Assembly: GCA_044376365.1 (NCBI GenBank)
Contig: JBILLA010000176.1
Span: 1-5,455 of the forward strand
Reading direction: 5' to 3'
From: JBIKWN01 sp044376365
GTDB lineage: Bacteria > Bdellovibrionota_C > UBA2361 > JBIKWN01
Length of the DNA: 5,455 nucleotides
Numbering within the stretch: the stretch's first letter is position 1; each line of letters starts with the position of its first letter. The position numbers and the translations under genes were made by a program. The notes below the pieces were generated by a model. It did no database searches. It worked only from the letters and a program-made list of their open reading frames with translations, and was not told where the DNA came from. Below are positions 1-5,455 of the stretch, one piece after another.

Positions 1-566
1 TTTTTAACGAAGTTAGAAAAGCAGTTTCTCTTCCCCTCACCATGAAGATGCGTTCAGGGTGGGATGCACAGTCGAAAAACTGTCTTGAAATTGCTCATAT
101 AGCTGAGAGTGAAGGCTTTGAGGGAATTACTATTCATGGTCGTACTCGTGCTGAGCTTTACCGAGGTTTTGCTGATTGGAGTTTTGTCACTGAAGCAAAA
201 TCACATGTTCGTGTACCAGTCTGTGGTAGTGGTGATGTGACCTCTGTTGCCTCAGCCCTTGAGCGTAGCCAATCTGGTGCAGATGGCCTCTATATTGGTC
301 GCGGTGCTATTGAAAATCCATGGATTTTCTCTGAGCTTTCCTCGGGTGAATCAAAAGTGCGAACAAATCATGAATATCTTGCTGCTATTGAGCGTTATAA
401 AGATCTATTACTGGAAGAGTTTTCCCCGGTCCAGGCCTCTGGCAAGCTCAAACAGCTTGTTTCTCAGATGGTCAAAGGTCAGCAGTGGCGAAAGCGATTC
501 CTTATCGCACCTACCTTCGAAGCTCAAATAGAGATACTATCTGAGTTGAAAGGTACTTTAGAGTGA
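1..566 (+). CDS. dusB: tRNA-dihydrouridine synthase, DusB-like (C-terminal part, 5' end outside window)
   Basis: This FMN-dependent enzyme reduces uridine to dihydrouridine in the D-loop of tRNA, in the cytoplasm. The reading frame is open from the first complete codon at base 3. The ATG at 42 is internal, because the residues before it (VRKAVSLPLT) continue the strand leading into the family's K-x-R-x-G-W motif, here KMRSGWD. Further family signatures are HGRTR in the middle of the TIM barrel, GSGDV (usually GNGDI), and the FMN-phosphate-binding stretch GADGLYIGRGAIENPWIF. The last 70 or so residues match the helical tRNA-binding C-terminal domain. The N-terminal part with the catalytic Cys lies upstream of the window. 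The gene ends in TGA, 6 bases before the ABC ATPase gene, which suggests co-transcription. The DusB subgroup is favoured over DusA or DusC from the HGRTR context. Assignment to the Dus family is firm, the subgroup less so. Confidence 0.9.
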   Translation, partial: FNEVRKAVSLPLTMKMRSGWDAQSKNCLEIAHIAESEGFEGITIHGRTRAELYRGFADWSFVTEAKSHVRVPVCGSGDVTSVASALERSQSGADGLYIGRGAIENPWIFSELSSGESKVRTNHEYLAAIERYKDLLLEEFSPVQASGKLKQLVSQMVKGQQWRKRFLIAPTFEAQIEILSELKGTLE

Positions 567-572
567 CCCTCC

Positions 573-1292
573 ATGTTTATCCTTGAGGACATCCACCGTT
601 TTTTTGGGCAACGCCGTGTTCTCAATGGTGTTTCATTTGCTGTTGAGCCTGGTTCTATCACTGGTCTTATTGGGCCGAGTGGTTCTGGAAAAAGCACACT
701 TTTTAAGATCCTTGCTGGCGTCTTGAAAGCTGATTACGGTGCCTATCAACTTGATATTTGCAAAAGTGATGAGATCGGTCTGATGTTCCAAGAGGGCGCA
801 CTCTACGACTCGATGAATGTATACGATAATCTTGTGTTTCCCCTTGTTGATGGCGAGGTTCCAACTTGGAATCTTGATGAAGAGAAGAAAATGCGTGTTC
901 ATGCAAAGGTACAAGAGATGCTGTCACGTGTTGGCCTTGTTAAGGCGAGCCAAAAGTATCCTGGTCAATTAAGCGGTGGTATGCGTCGCCGTATTAGTTT
1001 AGCGCGGGCCTTAATCTCTCGACCACGCTTGCTTTTGCTCGATGACCCAACGGCAGGACTTGACCCTATCGCCAGTAGTGTCATTATGAACCTGATTACA
1101 ACGATTCATAAAGAGTATCGACCAACCGTGATCGTTGCGAGTCATGATCTGCGAAGACTTTTTCCTCGTGTCCATGAAGTCGTTGCGCTGTTTGATGGTC
1201 AGGTGCGTTTTCAGGGAACTCTTCCAGCACTCAAAGAACAACCCTGTCCTCAGTTATCGAGGTTTGTTTCTGCTCGTTATTCTTTTTCATAG
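573..1292 (+). CDS. ABC transporter ATP-binding protein, MlaF-like (phospholipid/organic solvent type)
   Basis: This is a 239-residue ABC nucleotide-binding subunit. It shows Walker A GPSGSGKST (residues 34-42), a Q-loop with Q73, the signature LSGGMRRR (133-140), Walker B LLLLDDP (153-159), the D-loop and the switch His (H191 in SHD). Three features are typical of MlaF/Ttg2A: FQEGALYDSMNVYDNL after the Q-loop, M in place of Q after LSGG, and an end that places a short helix plus RF after the last strand. MlaF powers lipid transport between the membranes of Gram-negative cells with MlaE (permease) and MlaD (MCE protein). Neither partner is in this window, since the neighbours are dus and a helicase, so the partner and substrate are unknown. 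The usual catalytic Glu after Walker B is Asp (D158). The ATG at 573 has only a weak Shine-Dalgarno (GAG at 561-563) and may rely on coupling to dus. The ABC assignment is certain; MlaF-like is probable. Confidence 0.87.
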   Translation: MFILEDIHRFFGQRRVLNGVSFAVEPGSITGLIGPSGSGKSTLFKILAGVLKADYGAYQLDICKSDEIGLMFQEGALYDSMNVYDNLVFPLVDGEVPTWNLDEEKKMRVHAKVQEMLSRVGLVKASQKYPGQLSGGMRRRISLARALISRPRLLLLDDPTAGLDPIASSVIMNLITTIHKEYRPTVIVASHDLRRLFPRVHEVVALFDGQVRFQGTLPALKEQPCPQLSRFVSARYSFS

Positions 1293-1300
1293 TTTTTTAT

Positions 1301-2173
1301 ATGTCTGATGATCGCCACCGAAAACCAAAACACCATACAGGTGGAAAAATAGATCTCCAAAAAGAGAAAGCACGACTCTTGCATGGTGTTGGTGCGCCAC
1401 TATCTTCGCACTTTGAAATTGATGATTTTCAGCGTGAAGCTATCTCATTGGTATCTGAAGGGGTTGATACCTTGGTCGTAGCACCAACAGGTGCAGGCAA
1501 AACATTTATTGCACTGCAAGCCATTGAGGCTACGATTGGTATGAATGCACGATCCGTTTATACGACGCCGCTTAAGGCGCTTTCAAATACGAAGTATTCA
1601 GAACTCAAGAAGACATTTGAGCCGCGTGTGAAAGTAGGTCTTCTTACTGGTGATAGAAAAATTGATGGTGATGCCTCTGTGGTCGTAGCAACAACAGAGA
1701 TCTACCGTAATGAACTTTATAAAGATTCTGCTGGCTATGGTTTAGTCGTGCTTGATGAAGTGCACTATATCTCTGATCAACAGCGTGGTGCTGTATGGGA
1801 AGAGAGTATTATTCTCACGCCAACTTCATCAACACTGCTTATGCTATCAGCGTCTATTTCGAATGCAGCAGAAGTTGCTGGTTGGATATCAGAAGTACGT
1901 GGTCGCCCTTGTCGTATTGTTATTAAACGAGATCGTCCTGTGGAGCTTCGATTAGGCTTTCTGCATCCAGACATTGGTGTTATGCCTCTTTCGTCTGAGA
2001 GTGGTCGTATTTTTGAGCCAGTAGAGAAATATTACGAACATATCCGTATTGATGGCGCTGGCATGCGTCTTTCGCCTCGTCGACGACAAGAAGGTCATCG
2101 ACAAAACGCGAGAGGAGGCGCTGGCTCACGTCATGCGCCGCAACGTGGCGGACATAAACGAGGAAAAAGGTAA
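1301..2173 (+). CDS. SKI2-like DEVH helicase, N-terminal half (RecA domain 1), ended by an in-frame TAA
   Basis: This 290-residue ORF holds the first RecA-like domain of a superfamily 2 SKI2/Mtr4-type helicase, an ATP-driven RNA or DNA unwinding enzyme. Visible motifs are a Q-like F-Q-R-E-A segment (43-47), motif I APTGAGKT (61-68), Ia TTPLKALS (88-95), TGDR (116-119), TTEIYRN (131-137), motif II LDEVHY (151-156) and motif III LSASISN (182-188), where SAT is more common than SAS. The segment RPVELRLGFLHP (212-223) is the usual strand after domain 1. From residue 255 the sequence becomes an Arg/Gly-rich tail and then stops. Motifs IV-VI are absent here but follow immediately in the same frame in the next ORF, so the two ORFs together equal one normal bacterial helicase of this class. 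The ATG at 1301 lies 8 bases after the ATPase gene and has no clear Shine-Dalgarno. The bacterial substrate is not known. The domain call is firm; whether this half is a separate protein is open. Confidence 0.88.
   Translation: MSDDRHRKPKHHTGGKIDLQKEKARLLHGVGAPLSSHFEIDDFQREAISLVSEGVDTLVVAPTGAGKTFIALQAIEATIGMNARSVYTTPLKALSNTKYSELKKTFEPRVKVGLLTGDRKIDGDASVVVATTEIYRNELYKDSAGYGLVVLDEVHYISDQQRGAVWEESIILTPTSSTLLMLSASISNAAEVAGWISEVRGRPCRIVIKRDRPVELRLGFLHPDIGVMPLSSESGRIFEPVEKYYEHIRIDGAGMRLSPRRRQEGHRQNARGGAGSRHAPQRGGHKRGKR
2063..2170 (+). other. Arg/Gly-rich interdomain linker or tail of the split helicase
   Basis: Residues 255-290 of the upstream helicase half contain 10 Arg, 7 Gly, 3 His and 2 Lys among 36 residues, with one acidic residue. 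Such basic low-complexity segments commonly sit between the two RecA domains in bacterial SKI2-like helicases and can contact nucleic acid. The DNA is locally richer in G and C than its surroundings. The codons still end mostly in A or T (CGT, CGA, GGT, CAA), like the neighbouring genes, which supports this as the true reading frame. If the downstream TAA is bypassed or is an error, this is an internal linker. If not, it is a basic C-terminal tail. Confidence 0.65.
2161..2170 (+). promoter_or_regulatory. Ribosome binding site for the second helicase half
   Basis: The purine-rich run AGGAAAAAGG ends 6 bases before the ATG at 2177, with AAGG (2167-2170) as the likely Shine-Dalgarno core. It lies within the last codons of the upstream half, and the TAA (2171-2173) falls between it and the ATG. 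This arrangement suits translational coupling by a terminating ribosome. It is stronger than anything in front of the first helicase half. A purine-rich run can also arise simply from Gly-Lys-Arg codons, so the evidence is moderate. Confidence 0.5.
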
Positions 2174-2176
2174 GCC

Positions 2177-3592
2177 ATGTTGTACGGAGAATATCCAGTT
2201 AGAAAAGTTTTATTTTTCCTCGAGAAAGATAATCTGTTGCCCGGTATTTTGTTCCGCAGTTCGCGTCGTCAGTGCGATCTTGATGTTGAACAGTTGGTTC
2301 GTTCCAAGGCAGGTGCGATTCCTGCTGCCCAAACTGAAGTGATCCAAAAGGCTATTGAAGATGTAATCTTTAAATATGCCCTCGATCCTCAAATTATTTA
2401 TAACCATGTCCAGTACGGCGCACTGATAAGTACTGCGGTTGGTGCTCACCATGCAGGACAGCTTCTTGTCTGGCGACTGCTCCTTGAAGAGCTCATGTCT
2501 CGTGGATTACTTCGTTTATTAATCGCAACTGGTACCGTTGCAGCGGGTGTTGATTTTCCAGCACGGAGTGTTGTTGTCACTGCACATAGCCGTCGTGGTA
2601 ATGATGGATTCCAAAATCTAATGTCGTCAGAGTTTCAGCAGATGTCTGGTCGCGCTGGACGACGGGGCAAAGATGCTATTGGTATCTGTTTGGTTGCACC
2701 AGGACCTTACTGCGATGCCAGAGTGTTGCATGAGATATCCAAACAACCACCTGAGCCGTTGCGTTCTCAGTATTTTGCTTCACCATCGACAGTACTGAAT
2801 CTGTTGAAGTTTCGAAACGTTGATGATCTGAAGTATACCGTGCAAAAAAGTTTTGCTGCGTACTCAGATCGACGTATGGCAAAAAATATCTTTGATGAAG
2901 CATCGCTTCGAGAACATGACACTCAAGATGATGCTAATCTACCTGGTGAGACGAAAAAACGTATTATGCGACGTGTTCGTCGTCTGCGAAGTGAAGCAAA
3001 CGCACTTGAAACGAGACAGGAAGAGCTTTTAAATCGTACCCTTGAAGGCCTCCGTAAGCTTGGCTACCTTGAAGGTGGTGGACTCAGTGAAAAGGGTGAC
3101 TGGGCAGCAGAGCTTTGCACAAGCCTTGTCCTTGAGCTTTCTGAAGCAATTAGTGATGGTATCTTTGATGAAGTTTCTTCTGATGAGCTTATTGGGCTGG
3201 TTGCTAGTATCTCTGGCGATGCACACCGAACCTATTTTGGCTTGAAACCTAATCCTCTCAAGAAAGAATCGTTGCGACACCTTGAACGGATCACGATTCG
3301 TGTTAAAGATGCTCAGGCAAATCCACTTCAAGGTGATATCCAAGTGGTTCCAAATGCTGCACTCACTGCTATCACGTGGGCACAGTGCGAGTCGTGGATT
3401 GAGTTTTCTTCGCTCTTGAAACTTTCAGGCGTTGCTGAAGGTGATGCTGCTCGTTTGATTACACAGACAGCTGATCATCTGAATCAAATGTCTCGTCTTG
3501 AGCAAAGTCATCCCGATCTTGCTCGCCTAGCGTACGAGTCGCGGTTGCGTCTGATGCGTCCACCTTTGTCTGAAAGTATCGCGAGTGACTAA
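2177..3592 (+). CDS. SKI2-like helicase, C-terminal half (RecA domain 2 plus DSHCT-like domain)
   Basis: This 471-residue ORF carries what the preceding ORF lacks. It has a motif IV region (DNLLPGILFRSSRRQCD, 18-34), the SKI2-type AHHAG (90-94), motif V IATGTVAAGVDFPAR (116-130) and motif VI QMSGRAGRRG (155-164) with the arginine fingers. A winged-helix/ratchet region (about 195-235, around SPSTVLNLLKF) and a basic, probably coiled helix (about 257-295) follow. The C-terminal part resembles the DSHCT domain of Mtr4/Ski2: LSEKGDWAAEL (303-313), GIFDEVSSDEL (328-338), and the stretch from ALTAITWAQCESW (395-407) on through the VAEGDAARL helix. The Mtr4 arch insertion is absent. With no motif I or II, this half cannot bind ATP alone and must pair with the upstream half or be fused to it by readthrough. 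The start is the ATG directly after the TAA, with a reasonable ribosome site. No start closer to motif IV is needed, because that motif begins within about 20 residues. The ORF ends in tandem TAA TAA. Confidence 0.88.
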   Translation: MLYGEYPVRKVLFFLEKDNLLPGILFRSSRRQCDLDVEQLVRSKAGAIPAAQTEVIQKAIEDVIFKYALDPQIIYNHVQYGALISTAVGAHHAGQLLVWRLLLEELMSRGLLRLLIATGTVAAGVDFPARSVVVTAHSRRGNDGFQNLMSSEFQQMSGRAGRRGKDAIGICLVAPGPYCDARVLHEISKQPPEPLRSQYFASPSTVLNLLKFRNVDDLKYTVQKSFAAYSDRRMAKNIFDEASLREHDTQDDANLPGETKKRIMRRVRRLRSEANALETRQEELLNRTLEGLRKLGYLEGGGLSEKGDWAAELCTSLVLELSEAISDGIFDEVSSDELIGLVASISGDAHRTYFGLKPNPLKKESLRHLERITIRVKDAQANPLQGDIQVVPNAALTAITWAQCESWIEFSSLLKLSGVAEGDAARLITQTADHLNQMSRLEQSHPDLARLAYESRLRLMRPPLSESIASD

Positions 3593-3593
3593 T

Positions 3594-3598
3594 AAGGG
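3594..3598 (+). promoter_or_regulatory. Ribosome binding site deciding the GTG start of the metal-binding protein
   Basis: AAGGG lies 9 bases before the GTG at 3608. Three stop codons in this frame (3590-3592, 3593-3595, 3599-3601) precede it, and no ATG, GTG or TTG lies between the last stop and 3608. The GTG is therefore the first possible start, and the signal peptide begins right after it. Confidence 0.7.
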
Positions 3599-3607
3599 TA
3601 ACGTACT

Positions 3608-4414
3608 GTGAAGATCCTTTTTGTTCGACTCTTTGTTCTTTCGTTTGTGACGCTTTTTTGCATACGTACTGCAATTGCTGCGCCGATTGTTGTCACGGTG
3701 CATCCTCTTGCAATTCTCCTCCATGATCTTGGGGTGCCCGAGCAAGATATTGTGACGCTTATACCTGCAGGTGTCGATCCACATGCATTCGAAGCAGTAC
3801 CCAGTCAGATAAAGCTGCTCAGTACGGCACCTCTGATCCTGACTTCAAGTGGTGTTGAGTTTAATACCATGCTTCTTGCATCAACTTCGTGGAACACGAA
3901 AGTAATAAGTATTGGTGACCCTGCAACTATGTCAGAGCATGGATGGCTGAATCCGAAGCTTGTCATTGATAATCTGCCAACGGTTGCACAAGCAGCTTCG
4001 CATGCACGTGGCACAGCATTGGACGTAGCTTCGCTTGAGCAAACCGTGAAAGCACTCAAAGAAGTGTTTGATAGGCCTGTTCCCGCTGAGTGTGCCTTTG
4101 TTTCAGATCATCCTATGCTTACGGCGTGGGCGAGCTTCATAGGATGTAAGGAGGTTGGTACCCTCCGTTCGAGTGGATCGCATGCAGAAATGACTCCACG
4201 ATCAATGCAAAAAATTAAGCAGTATAAAGCAGCCTATCCCAAGCTTATTTTTATTGGGACCTCGTCATCTCCAGGTAGTCTTTTTACTGTCATTCATGAG
4301 TCGTTTCAAATTCCGACCCTCCATGTGCAAGAGTCGGCTTCCGGTTTTAGCTCATTCGTTGAATACTACCGCAGTATTCGAAATGCGTTTCCAGTGAGGG
4401 AGCCTGGATTGTGA
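3608..4414 (+). CDS. znuA: Periplasmic metal (probably zinc) binding protein, ZnuA/TroA family
   Basis: This is the solute-binding protein of an ABC metal importer, delivering Zn(II) or a similar ion to the permease. It starts with GTG. Residues 1-24 form a signal peptide with basic K2 and R7, a hydrophobic core and a likely cleavage after A-I-A. Cys18 does not sit in a good lipobox, so a soluble periplasmic protein is favoured over a lipoprotein. The ligand positions of the TroA fold are visible: H59 in GVDPHAFE, H111 in EHGWLNP, H168 in SDHPMLTAWASFIG (aligning with AHDAFGYF of TroA) and E242 in VQESASG, where Asp is usual. A His at the third position is typical of zinc-type proteins, whereas manganese-type proteins carry Glu there. 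At 268 residues it is compact and lacks the His-rich loop of many ZnuA proteins. Its TGA overlaps the start of the ATPase gene (GTGA), so the two are translationally coupled. The family is certain; the metal is inferred. Confidence 0.9.
   Translation: MKILFVRLFVLSFVTLFCIRTAIAAPIVVTVHPLAILLHDLGVPEQDIVTLIPAGVDPHAFEAVPSQIKLLSTAPLILTSSGVEFNTMLLASTSWNTKVISIGDPATMSEHGWLNPKLVIDNLPTVAQAASHARGTALDVASLEQTVKALKEVFDRPVPAECAFVSDHPMLTAWASFIGCKEVGTLRSSGSHAEMTPRSMQKIKQYKAAYPKLIFIGTSSSPGSLFTVIHESFQIPTLHVQESASGFSSFVEYYRSIRNAFPVREPGL
4396..4402 (+). promoter_or_regulatory. Ribosome binding site for the ZnuC-like ATPase (GTG start)
   Basis: GAGGGAG ends 8 bases before the GTG at 4411. The site lies inside the last codons of the binding-protein gene. 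It supports the GTG that overlaps that gene's TGA (GTGA) as the true start, rather than an internal codon nearer Walker A. Confidence 0.65.
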
Positions 4415-5085
4415 ACATTATATCATCAAGCCGCTGTGCTTTTGGATTTCCGGAGCGGATCGTTGCGTCTGCCGAGCAATTTCAGATAGAAGCGGGAACA
4501 TTTAATTTACTTCTTGGCGGGAATGGCGCTGGTAAATCAACAATTCTGGCCACGCTTGCCCGTGACCTGCCGCTGCTGTCAGGCAATTTCTCCTATGCGG
4601 CGCATGACGGTGTGAGTGTCAGTGATCGTATTGGGTACGTTCCACAGCGTGTGGTTATCCCTCAGTACCTTCCCATGTGCGTTGAAGAATTTATTACCCT
4701 TGGAGCAACAAGAGTAACCGGTTTCTTTGAACAATTTTCTTCAGCCACACTTCAGAAGCGTGATAGTTTGATTGAGGAGCTTGGTCTAAGCTCTATCCGT
4801 TCTGAGCGTGTGAGCACTATCTCTGTCGGACAGCTTCAGCGTGCGACAATTGCACGCGAATTACTTGGAGAACCTCGGCTTCTGCTTCTTGATGAAACAA
4901 CCTCTGGTATCGATGTGAAGCATCAAACATCGGTGATGCGTGTGATTCAAGCTATAACGCCATCGTGCTCAGTATTGCTTGCAACGCATGATCTGCATCA
5001 TGTCAGTCTTGCAGTTGATTGGGTGTATGGTATTGAAGACGAGCAATTAATTAAAAAAAGTTTCGAGGAGAGTCGATGTTGCTAG
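4411..5085 (+). CDS. znuC: Metal ABC transporter ATP-binding protein, ZnuC-like
   Basis: This 224-residue cytoplasmic ATPase powers the metal importer formed with the preceding binding protein and the following permease. It shows Walker A GGNGAGKST (36-44; the family usually has GPNGAGKST), Q-loop YVPQR (76-80), the signature ISVGQLQR (137-144; usually LSGGQ-x-QR), Walker B LLLLDET (157-163) with catalytic E162, the D-loop SGID (165-168) and the switch His H193 in ATHD. The DLHH after the switch His and IGYVPQ before the Q-loop are typical of ZnuC/MntB-type subunits. The N-terminus is short, with the A-loop aromatic not obvious (F11 or F13 are candidates). The start is a GTG overlapping the upstream TGA, and the 3' end overlaps the permease gene by 10 bases. 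Nothing suggests loss of function: the catalytic residues are present despite two unusual glycine-region substitutions. Confidence 0.9.
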   Translation: MNIISSSRCAFGFPERIVASAEQFQIEAGTFNLLLGGNGAGKSTILATLARDLPLLSGNFSYAAHDGVSVSDRIGYVPQRVVIPQYLPMCVEEFITLGATRVTGFFEQFSSATLQKRDSLIEELGLSSIRSERVSTISVGQLQRATIARELLGEPRLLLLDETTSGIDVKHQTSVMRVIQAITPSCSVLLATHDLHHVSLAVDWVYGIEDEQLIKKSFEESRCC

Positions 5086-5455
5086 AACTTTTCTCTGATC
5101 CATATTTTTTACAGATCTTATTGGCGGCGATCCTTATCGGATTGATTACTGGTATGGTCAGTGTTTTTGTCGTGTCTCGCCATCTGAGTTTTCTGGGAGA
5201 GGGATTAGGGCACGGTTCATTGTTGGGTATTGCTCTTGCTGGCCTTTTAGGTTTTTCGCCTTGGCTTGGAGCCCTGTGTTTCTCGCTTGTCGCAGCAGTC
5301 ATCCTTGCACTTATGGATGATCGCTTACGCCATCGAAGTGACATTATCCTTGCGGTTCTCTTCACTCTCTTTCTTGGTTTAGGGGTTATCTTATTCCAAA
5401 CAAATCTTCAGCCGCAGATCTCTATTCAAGAAGTACTTTTTGGAAATCTTCTGTT
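5076..5455 (+). CDS. znuB: Metal ABC transporter permease, ZnuB-like ABC-3 family (3' end outside window)
   Basis: This is the inner-membrane channel subunit of the zinc-type importer. The visible 126 residues are about half of a usual ZnuB of 260-280 residues. The start is ATG at 5076, with GAGGAG (5065-5070) five bases upstream, and it overlaps the ATPase gene by 10 bases. A hydrophobic segment at about residues 14-34 is followed by the ABC-3 hallmark FLGEGLGHGSLLGIALAGLLG (39-59), corresponding to the family's G-D-A-L-x-H-x-x-L-P-G. Two more hydrophobic segments lie at about 62-80 and 90-107, with a basic loop between them (RLRHR, 83-87). EVLFGNLL (119-126) is the conserved stretch before the next helix, where the window ends. 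The usual Pro in the hallmark is Leu50 here. Order and overlap with the two upstream genes make the assignment strong. Confidence 0.88.
   Translation, partial: MLLELFSDPYFLQILLAAILIGLITGMVSVFVVSRHLSFLGEGLGHGSLLGIALAGLLGFSPWLGALCFSLVAAVILALMDDRLRHRSDIILAVLFTLFLGLGVILFQTNLQPQISIQEVLFGNLL

Noticed and set aside
42..44. ATG at 42 as the start of a short dus gene
   Set aside because: The frame is open to the window edge, and the codons before the ATG encode the conserved lead-in to the K-x-R-x-G-W motif. The gene therefore begins upstream of the window.
2049..2342. A second open frame across the helicase junction, giving a natural-looking peptide (VDDKKVIDKTREEALAHVM), which could suggest two compensating frameshifts or overlapping coding
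   Set aside because: It would need one shift into and one shift out of this frame, while the main frame needs only one stop to be explained. Its GC-rich third positions are simply the first positions of the Arg/Gly/Ala codons of the main frame. Downstream it runs into Cys-rich, motif-free sequence. An alignment with homologues could still overturn this.
3029..3343. Minus-strand open frame of 104 codons inside the C-terminal helicase half
   Set aside because: It is opposite a region with DSHCT-like features and has no domain or ribosome site that I can recognise.
3565..3600. Possible promoter before the metal operon: TTGTCT and TAATAA about 18 bases apart
   Set aside because: The match to the -35 and -10 consensus is weak, especially the -10. 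The TAATAA is the tandem stop of the helicase gene, and no operator-like palindrome is next to it.
5051..5365. Minus-strand open frame of 104 codons over the end of the ATPase and the permease gene
   Set aside because: It lies opposite two well-supported genes, has a low-complexity basic composition (Arg/Lys/Pro-rich) and shows no recognisable motif. It is best explained as the antisense shadow of the permease codons.

Overview
The window is a compact, single-strand stretch of a bacterial chromosome with moderate GC content and mostly A/T-ending codons. All genes lie on the + strand. Gaps between them are at most about 15 bases, and the last three genes overlap or nearly touch. I see no RNA gene, insertion sequence, CRISPR array or intergenic region longer than 15 bases. 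A Gram-negative host is likely, because there is an MlaF-type ATPase and a secreted TroA-type metal-binding protein. The bacterial SKI2-like helicase and the GSGD-type Dus motif would suit a Desulfobacterota-like lineage, but that placement is a low-confidence inference.

Region 1 (1-1292): the C-terminal part of a DusB-like tRNA-dihydrouridine synthase, cut by the window edge, followed 6 bases later by an MlaF-like ABC ATPase. No permease or MCE-protein gene accompanies the ATPase here.

Region 2 (1301-3592): one SKI2/Mtr4-type superfamily 2 helicase carried on two consecutive ORFs in the same frame. The first (1301-2173) holds RecA-like domain 1 with motifs I, Ia, II and III and ends in an Arg/Gly-rich tail. 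A single TAA (2171-2173) separates it from the second (2177-3592), which holds RecA domain 2 (motifs IV, V, VI) and a DSHCT-like C-terminal domain. The second ORF has its own ATG with a plausible Shine-Dalgarno sequence. The break falls exactly in the interdomain linker and every helicase motif is intact. It may therefore be a real two-subunit helicase, a recent nonsense mutation, stop-codon readthrough or a sequencing error. This is the most interesting point in the window.

Region 3 (3608-5455): a high-affinity metal uptake operon of the ZnuABC/TroABC type. It encodes a periplasmic binding protein with zinc-type ligands (three His and a terminal Glu), a cytoplasmic ATPase, and the first half of the ABC-3 family permease, which runs off the window. 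The binding protein captures metal in the periplasm, the permease moves it across the inner membrane and the ATPase powers the step. No Zur-like operator or convincing promoter is visible between the helicase and this operon, so it may be co-transcribed from upstream or use a promoter inside the helicase gene.

I do not see a novel defence or mobile system. The window mostly looks like housekeeping genes, with the split helicase as the one structural oddity.
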